Numbered from the stretch's first letter, positions 48,262 through 60,647 are shown. The stretch is DNA of 64,000 bases from Pezicula radicicola (GCA_003008705.1 PDUO01000087.1:66139-130138); one strand, 5' to 3'. Notes: generated by a model not told the origin, from the letters alone. Numbers and translations: made by a program.

Positions 48262-49682
48262 ATGTCGAAGACAGCCCTCATTTTCGGTGCATCCGGTGTC
48301 ACGTATGTTGTGTTCCAAAACATCTACTTCAGTGTTACCCCAAATATATCCATACAAGAGCAAGAACCATAACTGATAGGTCAAATCTCTAAGCGGCTGG
48401 GCATTCGTCAACGAAATCCTGCAAGATTACCCCCAAAAAGGAACATGGAAGAAAGTTCACGCCCTAATAAATCGACCCTTAAAACAAAGTGATTCACTCT
48501 GGCCCGCCGACAAAAGACTAAACATCGTATCCGGAATTGATCTCTTGAAAGGGAGTCAAGAAGAACTCGATGCTACGATTAAGGAACAGGTTAAGGGCGT
48601 GGAAGAGGTTACTCATGTTTACTATTTAGGTAGCTACCCCTACCTCCGTACAAATCCACAATATCAAAAATCTAGCAAAACTCCCTCCCTCCCGTTCACT
48701 TCCCGAAAAAAAAAAGATTACAAAAACATTGCTAATACCACGAGGTAAAAAAGCATACAAAGCCTCCCCAGATCTTACACAAGAACTCAACGACGCAGTC
48801 TCCATGTTCCAGCGCTCCACAACCTCAATAGACAAACTCTCCCCCGCCCTTGAATTCCTCGTCCTTCAAACCGGTGCAAAAATGTACGGTTGTCACCTCC
48901 TGGACGCTCATCCAACAGATTACCTCCAAGTCCCCCACAAAGAATCACAACCACGATTAAAAACCCCCTACCACGACACATTATTCTACCATCCCCAACT
49001 CGACTTCCTCTCCTCCTTCGCAGCCACAAAATCTTGGAATTGGATAGATACACGTCCCGATATAATAATTGGATTTGTGCCAAACGAGAATTTTTATTCC
49101 TTGGCAAATAGTCTAGGATTTTATTTGGCACTTTTTAGAGAAGTGGAGGGGAAGGGGAAGGAATGTCGTTATCCGGGGAGTTTGGGGGCTTGGAAGGCTA
49201 AAAGTCAAGATTCTAGTTCTGATATGATAGCGAGACAAACTCTTCATTTATCACTAACTCTCTCGCCTTCAGTAAAAGGAGAAGGATTTAATGTAGCGGA
49301 TTACAAGGAACCATTAGCATGGGAGGTTAAATGGCCTATTATCTGTTCTTTCTTCGGACTAATTGGTACACCTCCTCCGGACCCTATCAAAGGAGAAGGA
49401 AAACCGAATGAAGTTCGGACTTATATTAAGGAGAATATTGGGGTGTGGGAAAACGTGGAGAAGAGAGAAGGATTGAGAGTGGGTTTGGCAGATAGTGAAC
49501 GTGTTTTTAAAGGATTTGAGTACTTTCTTTTGACGCAGTTTGATTTTGATAGACAATATGATATGGGGAAGGTTTATGGGGATGTGGGCGGTTTTAAAGA
49601 GGAGAGGGGACCGGCTGAATCTTGGGGTGGGGTTTTTGAGAGGATGAGGAAGGCGAGGATGATTCCTAGGTATGAGAAGTAA
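48262..49682 (+). CDS. PRISE-type SDR, copy 2
   Basis: Three exons, 48262-48302, 48394-48629 and 48754-49682, give 401 aa. Intron 1 (91 bp) and intron 2 (124 bp) restore GASGVTGWAFVNEIL and THVYYLAYKASPDL. The layout matches copy 1: NADPH motif FGASGVTGW, SGIDLL, the Lys motif LQTGAKMYG, RPDIIIGFVPNENF, WPIICSFFGLIGTPPP and FDFDRQYDMGKVY. The block equivalent to the Tyr motif reads LFYHPQLDFL where copy 1 has IFYYSLVDAL, so the second Tyr is His. If that Tyr is the catalytic one, activity may be altered. Copy 2 has one more intron than copy 1, so the duplication is not recent. Confidence 0.85.
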
Positions 49683-50159
49683 GGAGGAGGGGTTTCGATT
49701 GCGGTGGTTGAGTTTCTTGGGTTATTGTGCATCTTTCATTCTTCAATTATATAGAGGTTTTGTAGGTCAGGTGAGTGTTTCCTAAGATGAAGTTGATTAC
49801 ATTTAATCAGATAAGAAAATAAGTAAAACTCTTTTCTTCCTATAGGAGCTACCTTCACGAAATGTACTTTCACAATATGGCTTAAGCAAAAGTAAGTTTA
49901 CCAACATCTCTGATTTTCAAAGCATTATGATAACTTGTAAAACAACTTATCACTTCTAAAATAAACCCCAAAGAAATACCAGGCCTTAGTATAACAATTA
50001 AATTCCTTACAGAGCGCCAGGTCAAAACTTTTCCACCTTTTTCACATCCCTTCGCTAACATTCAAATCCACCTCGCTAAAGCCTACAATCCCCTCCCCTC
50101 TTCTCCCCTAACACTACCACCCACCACCCACTACCCGCCAAAACCTCCTTTCTGAACAT
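49683..50159. other. Convergent intergenic region, 477 bp
   Basis: Holds the 3' flanks of PRISE 2 and the nit-4-like regulator. No gene. Confidence 0.5.
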
Positions 50160-52957
50160 CTAAAACGCAAAGAAATCCAATTCATGACCCTTCCCATCTC
50201 CACATCCACCTTCTACCCCAATACCCCCACCACCATCCCCAGCACTAGGAAAAGGACTCCCAGCACCACCCATCTCATCAGCGCCCATCCAAAGACCCGC
50301 ACTATTCATATCCATGCCAAAAGTAGTCATTGGATAATCGAGGGCATTTAGCGTACTATCCAATGTAGGCCAGACAGCACGTTCGGAGCGTGGTATTATC
50401 ATTACGTAGCCGTCGCGGGTTTGGGTATGTGTTGTTTGTTCTAGGTTATCTGTGTCGTGGGTATGCGTATGTGTATCAAAGGGATTAGGTAGGCTAAGAA
50501 TTGGTGTTTGGTTTTGCGTTGTATTTGTGCTCAAACCAGAAAGATGGTTTGATATAAAAGTGGTAGTTGTATTAGTAGTAGAAGTAAGATCAATTCTCGA
50601 AGAGGGATGAGTAGAAGAAGACTTAGAAAGTTGACGTTGCTTCTTAAAAATCCGAATATCTTCCGTCGTATCCTGAGAAATACTTTCCCTCCTAGCAGGA
50701 ATAGCAATATTTTCCCCACGGATATATCGGGATTCAGGTGGTGGTGTTTTTTGAATTGTTGAATTTTGAAGTTCGAGCATTACGGCTTGGAGAACGCTGG
50801 ACATGGATGCTGCTGGTTGGAAAGTGAATGCCATGTCGTGAAGAGCGCTGGCGAGGCATTCGAGATATTGCATGTTGTTTTTGCGGTCGTTGACATTTTT
50901 GATGAAGGCTAATGCTGCTACCAGGGCTGTTGCTGCTGTACCTGCATGTTGCATACCCGTTACAAAGATTAGACGGGTGTCAAAACGTTGACGGTGGTGC
51001 CAGAAGATTCGGGCGACCCGAATTGCTTGACGTGTACAGATGGATCGGGACATGAAGCAGTGATTATCATCTACGTTCATGAATGTATCGTCGTCGTGAC
51101 CATCGTCGGAACTTGGTGGTGTAGGGTCTTCATATTTTGCCCATGGTCGATGTAGTAATATTAAACTACAGTGGTATTGTTGGTGAAGAAGGAAGAAGGA
51201 GAATGGCGCAGTTTGAATGTTGGCAGGCTTCCATACGAGGTTGTCGGGAAGCCTTCGGTACCATGTTTGAAGCTGCCTGTCGAGATTCATGACGTTCAGG
51301 TAAGCGTTGTTGGCCTTGTCTAGGTCCCCGGCTGTTTGAGCTGTAGTATCTTTGATCTCGGCAATTTTTCCAGCCAGTTCCATCAAGTCGAGTAGCTCTT
51401 CGTAAATTTGCGTCTCAAGGCTCTTAGCGGGTCCTGCCGGTTTACAAGCTGTGAGGCTTGAAAACTGTTTTGAAAGTCGATACATTTCCAGATCCGAACT
51501 CTTTATTCCAGTAGGCCGACCAAGGAACAGAGCCCAGTACCTGCAACTTCTTAGTAAAGTTCCACCATGGACTTTGGGGGCATGTCCTACTTATCATAAA
51601 TGACACACGCAAAAAGTGCCATCTGGCGAATCTGGACTTCCTTCTCCGGTAACCCATCATTCTGGCAGTCTAAGTGAAGGCCGATGTCAAAGCATAATCT
51701 GTTGGCCATGCCTGCAACCTATCAGTGCAGTTCCCTTCAATGCACTGGAAATAAACATACCAGCATACATCCATCCAGTATTATCCCTTCCAACTCCGCA
51801 TTCCAAGTCGCCAAGTAGCAAAAAAGCTTGTACGGAAGGAATACCACCAGGGCGTTCCAACTCCATATCAAGCATATATTTCGCTTCCCGATGCAAAGTG
51901 CATTCTCTATTTCCCACCGTGATTTTCTTCATATCTTCTCTCTTCAAATCCGCGTATCTATACCCCATAGCCAACATACTAATATGTAAGAAGCCCGAAT
52001 AATATTTATTATTTGAATTGGCCATGTCCTCTTCAAAAGCCTCTCTGTGTACGATATGTACGACTGTGTTATAGTATGACCAGAAAAGATCCATCAAGTA
52101 ATCATGAGTTTCAATCGTTAGAGACCTTATTATACGTTCTGTTCGGCGGACTTGTTCGGGTGGTTCTCTCGGGTCAATCGGATTGTTATTATCTGCGTAT
52201 ATGTGAAGATTAGACGTAGGTCCGAAGAATCTTAGTCGACCACTCAACTGGTCAAAACTGAGATGTCCGCGAGTTGAAAGAAGCATGTGTACGAGACCAT
52301 CCTTCTTTTTTGAGCCTATTCGTGGAGGTGGATGGGTTTCTACAGAATTATAATGGTTAATTTCCTGGTATCCTCCATTGTCACCATCTGTAGACTCGTC
52401 GGGTAATGACCTTGGTGTCATTTGTTCCTGCTGTATATTCGATGGTACGTTACTGATTGTCTTTACGACATTTGGTGGAACTGGTGCTTCTACTCGAGTC
52501 TTCGGTGGGTAGTTTGCAGGCGGTAGTTCAGCTCCCCTTTCTATGAGCATTCCCTCTAGCATTGCGACGCGGTCTGTAAGTGAGGACATATATGCTTTTG
52601 ATATAGGCCTGGGAAAATATTAGTATAATGTTCAGTGAAGGAAAGGAAAATTGCAGCATTAACCTTCTTCTTTCATCGTCATTTCGAATTATACATTCTG
52701 TTTTCGATCGCTTACACTGCGTACAGTCTCGTTCGCCAGGAGGAACTACACACTGCACAACATTAGCAGGAACAGGAATTGACTTTTGGAGTACATACGC
52801 GAATCCGTCGATCCCGGCAGGACGCACATGCAATTGAAGCTCTATGGCGAGTATTCGAAGTCTTTTTTGTGGAAGCTTCAGTGGTAACTGTAGACTTTGG
52901 AGGAGAAAGATCCACGACCTCGGGAACTGTCCCTTCAAATATCGTGCTCGTTGTCAT
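50160..52957 (-). CDS. Zn2Cys6 fungal-specific transcription factor, nit-4/nirA-like
   Basis: Five minus-strand exons (52799-52957, 52664-52752, 51761-52608, 51591-51711, 50160-51540) give 865 aa. The first splice completes the zinc cluster CASCRDRRIRC / GERDCTQCKRSKTEC (C-x2-C-x6-C-x8-C-x2-C-x6-C, about residues 44-73). A short coiled linker follows (LTDRVAMLEGMLIERGAE). The fungal_trans domain includes DLFWSYYNTVVHIVHREAF, LLLGDLECGVGRDNTGWMYA, GMANRLCFDIGLHLDC and KYWALFLGRPTGIKSSDLEM. The C-terminal ~250 residues are polar and Gly-rich. The pattern resembles NIT4/NirA-type regulators, though many metabolite-cluster regulators share it. Being next to BVMO-2 and PRISE 2, it is a candidate pathway regulator (inference). 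Confidence 0.87.
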
Positions 52958-54114
52958 TGTGCCGGACTGTTTGATAGTGAAAACAATCTATCGGTATGAT
53001 TCTGGGAAGCGGTCTCATTCAAGATAAGACTGGCAAGAGTTGTTGAGAGTGGGATATATCGGCTAGTTTGAAACTTGGCGTTTGAGTATAGAGACTTACT
53101 ATGCATTTGTTTCTGAAGATGTTGGCAAAGTACAAGTGACAGCACAAGATGACGACGTCAAGAAAAGTGGAGGAATCCAATTTCAACTCGGGTCTAGCTA
53201 GGTCATAGGTGAAGTCTGGGGCAAATGCACATCTGTAGAGAAAGCAACTAAGTATACGGAGTACCCCATGCTCCACAATCAGCTCCCCCCAACTTCTACC
53301 CCATACAAGATGGGCCAACCAATCAGAACCCTATCTCGTTTCCACAGATATGCTTAGTGCAAGGTTTCGGACCCTTGCAATCCCCTGTGTGCATTAATAT
53401 TCATTTGATTTGTTGGTTCCGAAGAGCTTTGGTGAGTTCAGGAACTCTCTGGGACTAAAATTGACTCGGTTGGCATGCATCACGGCATGGAATTCGAGTC
53501 AAGTAGGCAGGGGAGGAAGCGGGGAAGAGATTGGCCGTCCCAATTACCCCACGTGAGTACATAATCCCCTTCCACCGCTGACGATTGATTGGTTTACAGT
53601 CGACTTTCTCGTCTGAACTCGGTTCACGATGTTGGGGAATCGCGGGGTTGAGCTTACCACAAGCTCCCCCATATTTTTGAGTTACCCATAGCTAGTTAAA
53701 CTTTCTAAACGGGTGCCCTGTCCGCGTCCTGCGTCCATATCAATTGTTGAGACTTTTATTCAAGGTACGTACCCTTCATAGACCTCTAAATGATCCGTGA
53801 TTTGCGTGGATTCTGAGGGAGTTCTGCCTTGGCTTCAGTGGCTTCGCGCTATCACGCTGTGAAATCAACTTGTGACCTGTTAGTCGTGCGCCAAAACGAG
53901 CTGAGCTGATCAAGGATGAAGCTAGACTATGTCAGCAGCACCACTTGTTTGCGGGGGCTTTCACTGTCAAGATTGTAAGATCTGTATGTAGTAGTGAAAG
54001 TTAATATTGGATCGATGTGCACTTCAAAATGCTTGATTAGAAAAAGACGAGTTCTGCATTCTACGCCGGTATATGTTGCGAAATTGAATGGGAAACAAAA
54101 AGGCAAGCATCCAT
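52958..54114. other. Intergenic, 1.16 kb
   Basis: Promoter of the Zn2Cys6 regulator and 3' flank of BVMO-2. It contains GCGGGG near 53518. No gene supported. Confidence 0.5.
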
Positions 54115-56138
54115 CTATTCCACAGACCACTCGTGATCACTGTTGCGAACATATGGACTTAGCCCTTGCACATCGCCCTTTAGATTGGCCTTAACCTCTC
54201 CATTGCCGAGGAATGCAAAGCGGTTCTTGTGGCGGTAGCGGATGTTGTAGTCCTCGTAACGAGGGTCTTTGATAGTCTTAAGGAAGTGGATCGTCTGCAA
54301 GTAATTAATTCATGTCTCAATCGGACGAGGAGGAGCAGTAGGACAACTCACCGGGCCAGGCCAGAGATAGATTCGATTTTTGATCTTTCCATCCTTAAAC
54401 CAACTGCGACACTCTTCCTGCCATACGGTGGTCTTGTGGAACTCATCGAAGTGCGCATAAATGTCATTGAGCGCTTCTTGCTTGACATCGATTGACTTTA
54501 TAGCTTCGGTTTGGATTTTCTTCATCATCTTAACAGCGTATTCAATCGTGGTCTCGATCGAGGGTAGGAGTGTACCATTGCTCCAGGTTGCTCCAGGGCC
54601 CTAATAATTATTAACGCTAATATTTCTATGATTCAAATCATGACTTACGACGATCGTATAGTAATTAGGGAAGCGAGGTGCAGAAACTCCAAGGTAAAGA
54701 TTTGGTCCTTCGCCCCAATCATTATCAAGCGTAACTCCATCGCTATTAACAAGCTTGAATGCTGGTCGGAAAGCGACCTGGAATCCTGTTGCGCAAACTA
54801 AAATATCCATCGAATGTGTCACGCCATCTTCAGTTACAATTCCTTCTGGTACACACCTCACAATGTTGCTGTATACCGGTTTTACATTGGGCTTCACCAA
54901 TGCCTCTAGATATCCATCCCCAGGTGAGATTCTCCTGCATCCTGGCGACCATGTTGGAATGATAAACTTCTTTAGTTCCTCATTTCCTTCTCCTAGACGC
55001 TTGTTCATCTCCTTTGTAATAACTTCTCTAAATTGGTTCGACGTCTCGGATCCTTGCTGATACATAGCAAAGAGTGAGTTAATTTCGGACTCAATTCGTT
55101 TCCTGAACTGAAGAAGGTATTCTGGGTCTTCGTTGAATTTCTTTTTATCCAGGTCTGTGAATGTGTATTGTCGGTCTCCGGGTGGCACGTCTAGTACACC
55201 ATTGTTCGCCCACAACTCTGACAGTACACCTAAAAACAGGAATGTGAGTTAAAGTTCATGGGATGGCACTCACTCGAAGGTCGCAACTTACCACCACCGA
55301 ATGGAGGACTAATCCAAGTAGAGCTTCGCATAAAAACCTCCATACTCTTGACAACCTTTTGAAGTTGCGGCACTATTTGAACTGACGAAGAACCAGTACC
55401 GATGACACCAACTGCCTTTTCATTAAAGTCCACGGAGTGGTCCCAGTGGGCGGAGTGTAGTATGGGACCCTTGAAGTCATGTAGCCCCTCGATATCTGGC
55501 CACTTCCAATTGTTCAAGATTCCAGTTCCATTTACCAAAACATGCGCCCAATCTTCGGTAATCTCCTTTGTCACCTGGTTCTCAAGCTTGACATGCCATT
55601 TCCCCTCATTCTCATTCCATCTTCCCTCAATGAGCTTTGTGTTCAGCTTCATGTATTTTTGTGAGCCATGTCTGTCTGCAAATCCTTCGAAGTACTTTTG
55701 AATCTCGGGCCCGTATGCGAAGTAATGCGACCAATTGGGATTGGGATCCCAGGAGAATGTGTAGAGATGAGATGGTATATCACAAGCCACACCTGGGTAT
55801 GTGTTCTCATACCATGTTCCTCCGAAGTGTGGGTTCTTCTCGAAAAGTGTCAATTCCCATGACCCTGGAGCCAACATTCGTTCCATCTTATATGCAAGAC
55901 ATATCCCTGCAGCCTGTTAGATGCAATCACCCTACAGCTTCATGCTTGACATACCTGAAGCTCCTGCACCTACACTAGCGACCCGTAACTTCGATGGCTT
56001 GGAGTGGTATTGAGGTAAGATCTTGTAATGTGTTTCTGGAGGATAATCGTATAACGATTCTGGCTCGGGATTTTGCGGCCCATTCGAAGTAGGCTGAGTG
56101 CCATTGACACTATTGGTGCCTTGACCATTGATAGGCAT
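54115..56138 (-). CDS. Baeyer-Villiger-type flavin monooxygenase, BVMO-2
   Basis: Five minus-strand exons (55955-56138, 55292-55906, 54649-55229, 54352-54600, 54115-54294) give 602 aa. GAGASG (57-62) is completed by the first splice, then FGGTWYENTYPGVACD, the type I BVMO fingerprint FKGPILHSAHWD (~206-217), NADPH-binding GTGSSS (~231-236) and LVCATGF. The N-terminal ~45 residues are extra compared with BVMO-1 and include a low-complexity TNSVNGTQPTSNG stretch. All FAD/NADPH motifs are intact. The C-terminal part has an extra intron and GPGATWSNGTL in place of BVMO-1's CPIGNGPVLSAI. The two are paralogues of an old split rather than a recent copy. Upstream ATG 56234 was rejected because its 32-residue extension is unlike the family. 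Confidence 0.92.
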
Positions 56139-57091
56139 TGCTGAAGGAGCCACAGTGAAGGGTTGTAAAACAAAGGCGAGATATCGCAAAGTCGAATGAA
56201 GCTGACGAAAGATGAAAGGTAGAGATATGAACAAAACCCCGAGTAAATCACATGCTCTAGTACGAAAGATATATCGATAGATACGGTAGGTATAGATAAA
56301 GTCGTTTCAAGCTCGAGTACCAGACAGTACCCAGATGCAACTTCCGTCTGCTTTCCTACAGTTATCTTAGAGGCTCTGGTGTGGAAGACTCCTTAGGCAC
56401 GATATTGAAACCAAGCAGAGTCGTTGGATATGAGTATCCGACTGGAGCTACGGCCCTATCCATACCTCTTGCGGGGGGTTACCATAGCGTTGCGCCTGTA
56501 TAGATGAAGGTCGAGCCATATCTGGCGCCATACACTGCTCGACACCGCGCAAGGGACTTAGATCGTCGACACAGAATGATTTGCCCTGGCCTATCGCAGG
56601 ACGAGACTGGTGTTTAGGTCGCCGAGTGAGGTTTCCCGAGTTCAAGCGATGCTGTGCCTGTGGAATGTCAAGACCTTGCGGGGTTTACTCTTCTGGGGAA
56701 GCACCCATGTCATGTCGCGGAAAAGGTCTGCCGTCAATGCACGAGTCAAGTGATTTGTCACGTGGGAGTAGACTGAATCATGTTGAATATCATTGAGCTT
56801 TGAATGCATGCGTTTCCATTCTCCTTATGAGGACGGTTTATTACTGCTAGGCGCGTCTTCTTTTTAAACAAGCATAGAATACTGCCTCGGAAAAGAATAT
56901 CAAATGGGTCTGGTTCCCCTTCCCCCCCCTGAATTAAGCGAAGAAACTTCTCCTTCACATTGGATTGCTATGTATTCCGTCTAAGGCCTGGAAAATGAAA
57001 ATGGTAGTAGATATATGTTAAAAATCTTATCGCGATCGTGTATAAAATAATAAAATTGCAAAAATAGTAGAACACAAACAATTAGGTCTAA
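56139..57091. other. Intergenic, 953 bp
   Basis: Promoter of BVMO-2 and 3' flank of the acyl-CoA ligase. It contains a CCTCGG hexamer at 56885-56890 and GCGGGG near 56466. No gene. Confidence 0.5.
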
Positions 57092-58912
57092 CTAAAATCT
57101 ACTCTTAGTCTGAGACTCTAAAATCTTAGCATCAGCTTTACTCCACTCTCTCATAGTCTTCCTCTGAATCTTCCCACTTGCTAACTTAGGCACCTCATCT
57201 ACAAAAGTCACACCACCAACCAACCACTTATGCTTTGCCACTTTGGTTTTGATCCATTCCTGGATATGTTCTGGCTTAACTTTGCCTTTTGCATTATCCT
57301 GTAGTGCAACATAGGCGCGTGGCCATTCTTCGTTGTGTCTTATGTTTGTCAGTTGACTAGCGTACAAAATGCAGTGTAGGTTCTTACAAGGTGATTCCGA
57401 CAACAGCTGCATCGGCTATGTGCTCATGCTCTAGTAGGACGGCTTCAAGCTCTGCAGGTGCTACCTGAAGAGCATTGACTTTAATAAGTTCCTAAAAAGT
57501 AAGTCAGCAACTATCTCAATTTAATAGCCCAGTAAACGTACCTTCTTCCGATCCACAATCCAAAAGTATTCCTTATCATTACAAACCGCAACATCACCAG
57601 TTTTCAACCAACCATCCTTGTCAAGCGACTCCCTCGTCGCAACCTCATTCTTCCAATACCTTAAACACACCTGAGGCCCACGAATATACATTTCGCCCGG
57701 CTCTCCAATCTGAACCTCCCTCCCATCATCATCCAGCAATTTACACTCACTATTCGGATCCAACTGTCCCACACTCCCAGTATCATCGGAAACACCACCA
57801 GGAACATGCAAAGCTCCACATGTAACTTCTGTCATACCCCAGCCCTGATTAATCTGTACATTAAATCTCTTCATGACATTATTTTGCAGCTCTTTTGAAA
57901 GAGGAGCTGCTCCACATAGGATATCCGTTAAGCTACTGATATCGTATTGTGCTGTTTCGGGCCGCTTGCTTAACATAACGAGAATTGGTGGTGCCACTTG
58001 GAGGTGTGTGATCTTGAATTTTTGGATCGAGGATAGGAAGTCGCTGTAGACGAATTGCTTCATCACGTAGACAGGTACTGAAAGTTTGACTGCTATTAAT
58101 ATTGTGTATAGTTGGCCGTACGCGTGGTATAATGGTAAGAAACCGATCCATCGTTCAGCAGGTCTGTCTTGGATATTTGGCCAAAAAGGCTTGCCCAAAT
58201 ACTTCATGTATATCGTTTGTTCAATGTTGGCTATCAAGTTATGGTGACTGACGCAGACTCCCTTTGGCAATCCGGTTGTTCCAGATGAGTAGTTGATGGT
58301 TGCGACTGTGTTAACCGATTCTTCTGGGTTAAGTTTCGGCCACGAATACCTTTGCCCTTCTGTTTCATTGCCAATTAAGGATCTCCAATCTTGGACCCCG
58401 TATAATGGAGGGCAGAACTCGTCTGAAAATTGATAAATTCGATTTTTGGGAAGTCCTGCTTTATCTGCAGCTGCCACGGCTGTTGCTACCATCGTGGGAT
58501 GTGCCAGGATCACCTGTGCCCCAGTATTTTGGATCTGATGTACCATTTCTTCATTTGTTAGTCAAGGAAAAAAAAGGAATTGAACTAAAGACTTACCGGA
58601 TAATGTATAAACTGGATTTGCACCACTGAAAGCATATCCGGCTCCCACAATCCCAAGATATGCCACAGGAACGAATATGTGATTTGGTGTATATATCATT
58701 ACCACTTCACCTCTCTTCAAACCTGTTCTTTCCAGCCCAAAAGCTAACCGTCTGACCCATTGTAGTAATTGAGCTGGTGACAAGCTCCTACTCGTATCTT
58801 TTGAGTCAATCCATAATGGAGTCGACGAAGGAACAGTTCCTGGTGGGAAAAGATACGTCAAAATGTCCACCTTTGGGATCTCAATTGGACCATACGGGGA
58901 GGTAAAAGGCAT
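57092..58912 (-). CDS. Acyl-CoA ligase, 4-coumarate-CoA-ligase-like (AMP-binding)
   Basis: Four minus-strand exons (58597-58912, 57542-58548, 57388-57491, 57092-57338) give 557 aa. The P-loop-like AMP-binding motif SSGTTGLPKG is at ~193-202. QGWGMTEVTCG, DGWLKTGDVAV, WIVDRKK spliced to ELIKVNALQVAPAELE, and the catalytic-Lys block PKLASGKIQRKTM (A10 motif) are all intact. Family knowledge: ATP-dependent adenylation of a carboxylic acid, then CoA thioester formation. The C-terminus ends KSRF, at best a weak non-canonical PTS1-like tail. Inferred role: activating the acid released after BVMO and hydrolase action. Divergent from SDR 3 over a 342-bp promoter with two CCTCGG hexamers. Confidence 0.93.
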
Positions 58913-59254
58913 TTTGTCGATTGCACTTTGCTACAGCTAGGGATAAGTTTCTCTAATAATGAAGTCTTCAAAAAATAAAACATCAAGATCCGAGTCTTAT
59001 CCGACTCCTCGGCCCAGGAACGATACGAGGTAGCCCCTCGGTAGTCAAGTGGGGTCGTGGGGTGATGGTGGGGATTTTAGTCGTTATTCGTACCCCGGTA
59101 GTAATGGCTGACCATTGCCGTCGGTTTGATACGGCAAAATGAAGCTACACGGTACTGGAGCTTCAACCACCAGCATATTATTAATCGCTTTGTCTCCTCA
59201 ATGAATTTAGAAGCCTTACACTCATTTCTATTCTTCAATGTTCCGTTCTTAACT
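58913..59254. other. Divergent promoter region acyl-CoA ligase / SDR 3
   Basis: A compact shared region with CCTCGG at 59007-59012 and 59036-59041. Confidence 0.6.
59007..59041 (+). promoter_or_regulatory. Two CCTCGG hexamers in a divergent promoter (candidate CTF1/FarA/FarB sites)
   Basis: Two copies 29 bp apart, about 95-125 bp upstream of the acyl-CoA ligase start and 215-250 bp upstream of SDR 3. This is the best-placed occurrence of the motif in the window, between an acyl-CoA ligase and a PTS1-bearing SDR. Confidence 0.4.
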
Positions 59255-60314
59255 ATGTCTGAACTGCGAGAATTCGACAAGCTGTTTCTCCTCGACGGCA
59301 AGGTCGCATTGGTCACTGGAGGTAGGGTTTCAGCTTCCCCGCACTTTTTTTGCAACCAAAAACAATACTGACACCACTCAGGATCAAGAGGTTTGGGACT
59401 TCACACAGCAACTGCCTTCCTAAAGGCTGGAGCTAGAAAGGTCTTCATTACGGCACGGAAAGCTGAAGGTGCTGAGGGTATCGATCAAGCTGTCGTGAAG
59501 CTCAACAAGCTTCCAGGCATCAAGGGAACAGCTGTGGGAATACCTGCAAATGTTGCGAATACAGAAGCGATCCAGAGTCTGGTGGACAAGATAAAGGAGA
59601 CAGAACCGAAGCTTGATATTCTTGTTGCAAACGCTGGAGCTACTTGGGGATCAAAGTTTGAAGACGCACCTGATCACTCAAGTGTTAAAATACTGGACTT
59701 GAATGTGAGGGGTGTTTTTAACTTGGTTCAGAGGTACGATTCACGGTTTTATATCTATTGTATATTTCATACATATTCATAACATATTCATAGGGCTCTG
59801 CCATTATTAGAGGCAGCAGGCACACGAAAAGACCCATCAAGAGTCATTATAGTCAGTTCAACGGCTGGCATAAATGTACCACACGTTGGAGAGAATGGAA
59901 CAATCATGTACTCAGTTTCGAAGGCGGCAGCACATGTAAGTAAATCACAAACACCTTTGTACAATGACTGACCACAGTAGCACCTCGGAAAGAATCTTGC
60001 AATCGAACTTGGACCACGGAACATCACATCGAATGTAGTGGCACCGGGCTTCTTTCCTAGTAAGCTTGCAAGGGGGTTGATTGATAAGCTTGGTGGCACA
60101 GAGGAACTCGAAGAAGCCAATCCAAGAAAACGATTAGGTCAACCAGAGGATATTGCAGGAGTTATGTTATTTCTTTGCTCTCCTGCTGGGAGCTATATGT
60201 AAGTTCATGTGTATGTGCACATACGAAGAATTTCGCTAATTTGATAGAAATGGTGTTGATATTCCTGTAGATGGTGGTATGGTTTTGTCGGCAGGAAGGC
60301 ATTCAAAATTATAA
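59255..60314 (+). CDS. Peroxisomal short-chain dehydrogenase/reductase, SDR 3 (C-terminal SKL)
   Basis: Five exons, 59255-59321, 59382-59733, 59794-59935, 59981-60198 and 60248-60314, give 281 aa. The first splice restores TGGSRGLG (21-28). VANAG, VIIVSSTAG, the catalytic MYSVSK and PGFFPSKL are present, and the last exon gives DIPVDGGMVLSAGRHSKL followed by TAA. The final SKL is the canonical PTS1 for import into peroxisomes, so the enzyme very probably acts there. SDRs of this type commonly act on 3-hydroxyacyl-CoA or related alcohols. Divergent from the acyl-CoA ligase, which fits a beta-oxidation-type pathway. The start at 59255 is preferred over the upstream in-frame ATG at 59201. Confidence 0.92.
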
Positions 60315-60647
60315 ATTAAATATCGTACTCTTCCTAACATCGCCGGCTTTTGATGCTTGTATAGTTCTCTGGATTCTGGTTATAGACTTGATGAGTATAT
60401 GAAATAAAGGCCAAAAAGGTAGTGTCAGGACGTTGTCTTCAAGTGAGGCACCTAAGTATAGTGATATATGTTCTTGTAACATCACACACGTATTATGGGC
60501 CGCACCAATGACGAAAAGGTAATAGACGCACAGTTTTGCGGTCTCGAGTGAGAAAGAACACCTTTGCTCATATTATCGTGGTTCTAAAATTACCTACGCT
60601 CCATTCTCCCACCATTCATCAGCACCAGCTACGTTACTTGGAAACGC
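60315..60647. other. Convergent gap, 333 bp
   Basis: 3' flanks of SDR 3 and the MFS pseudogene. Nothing else seen. Confidence 0.5.
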
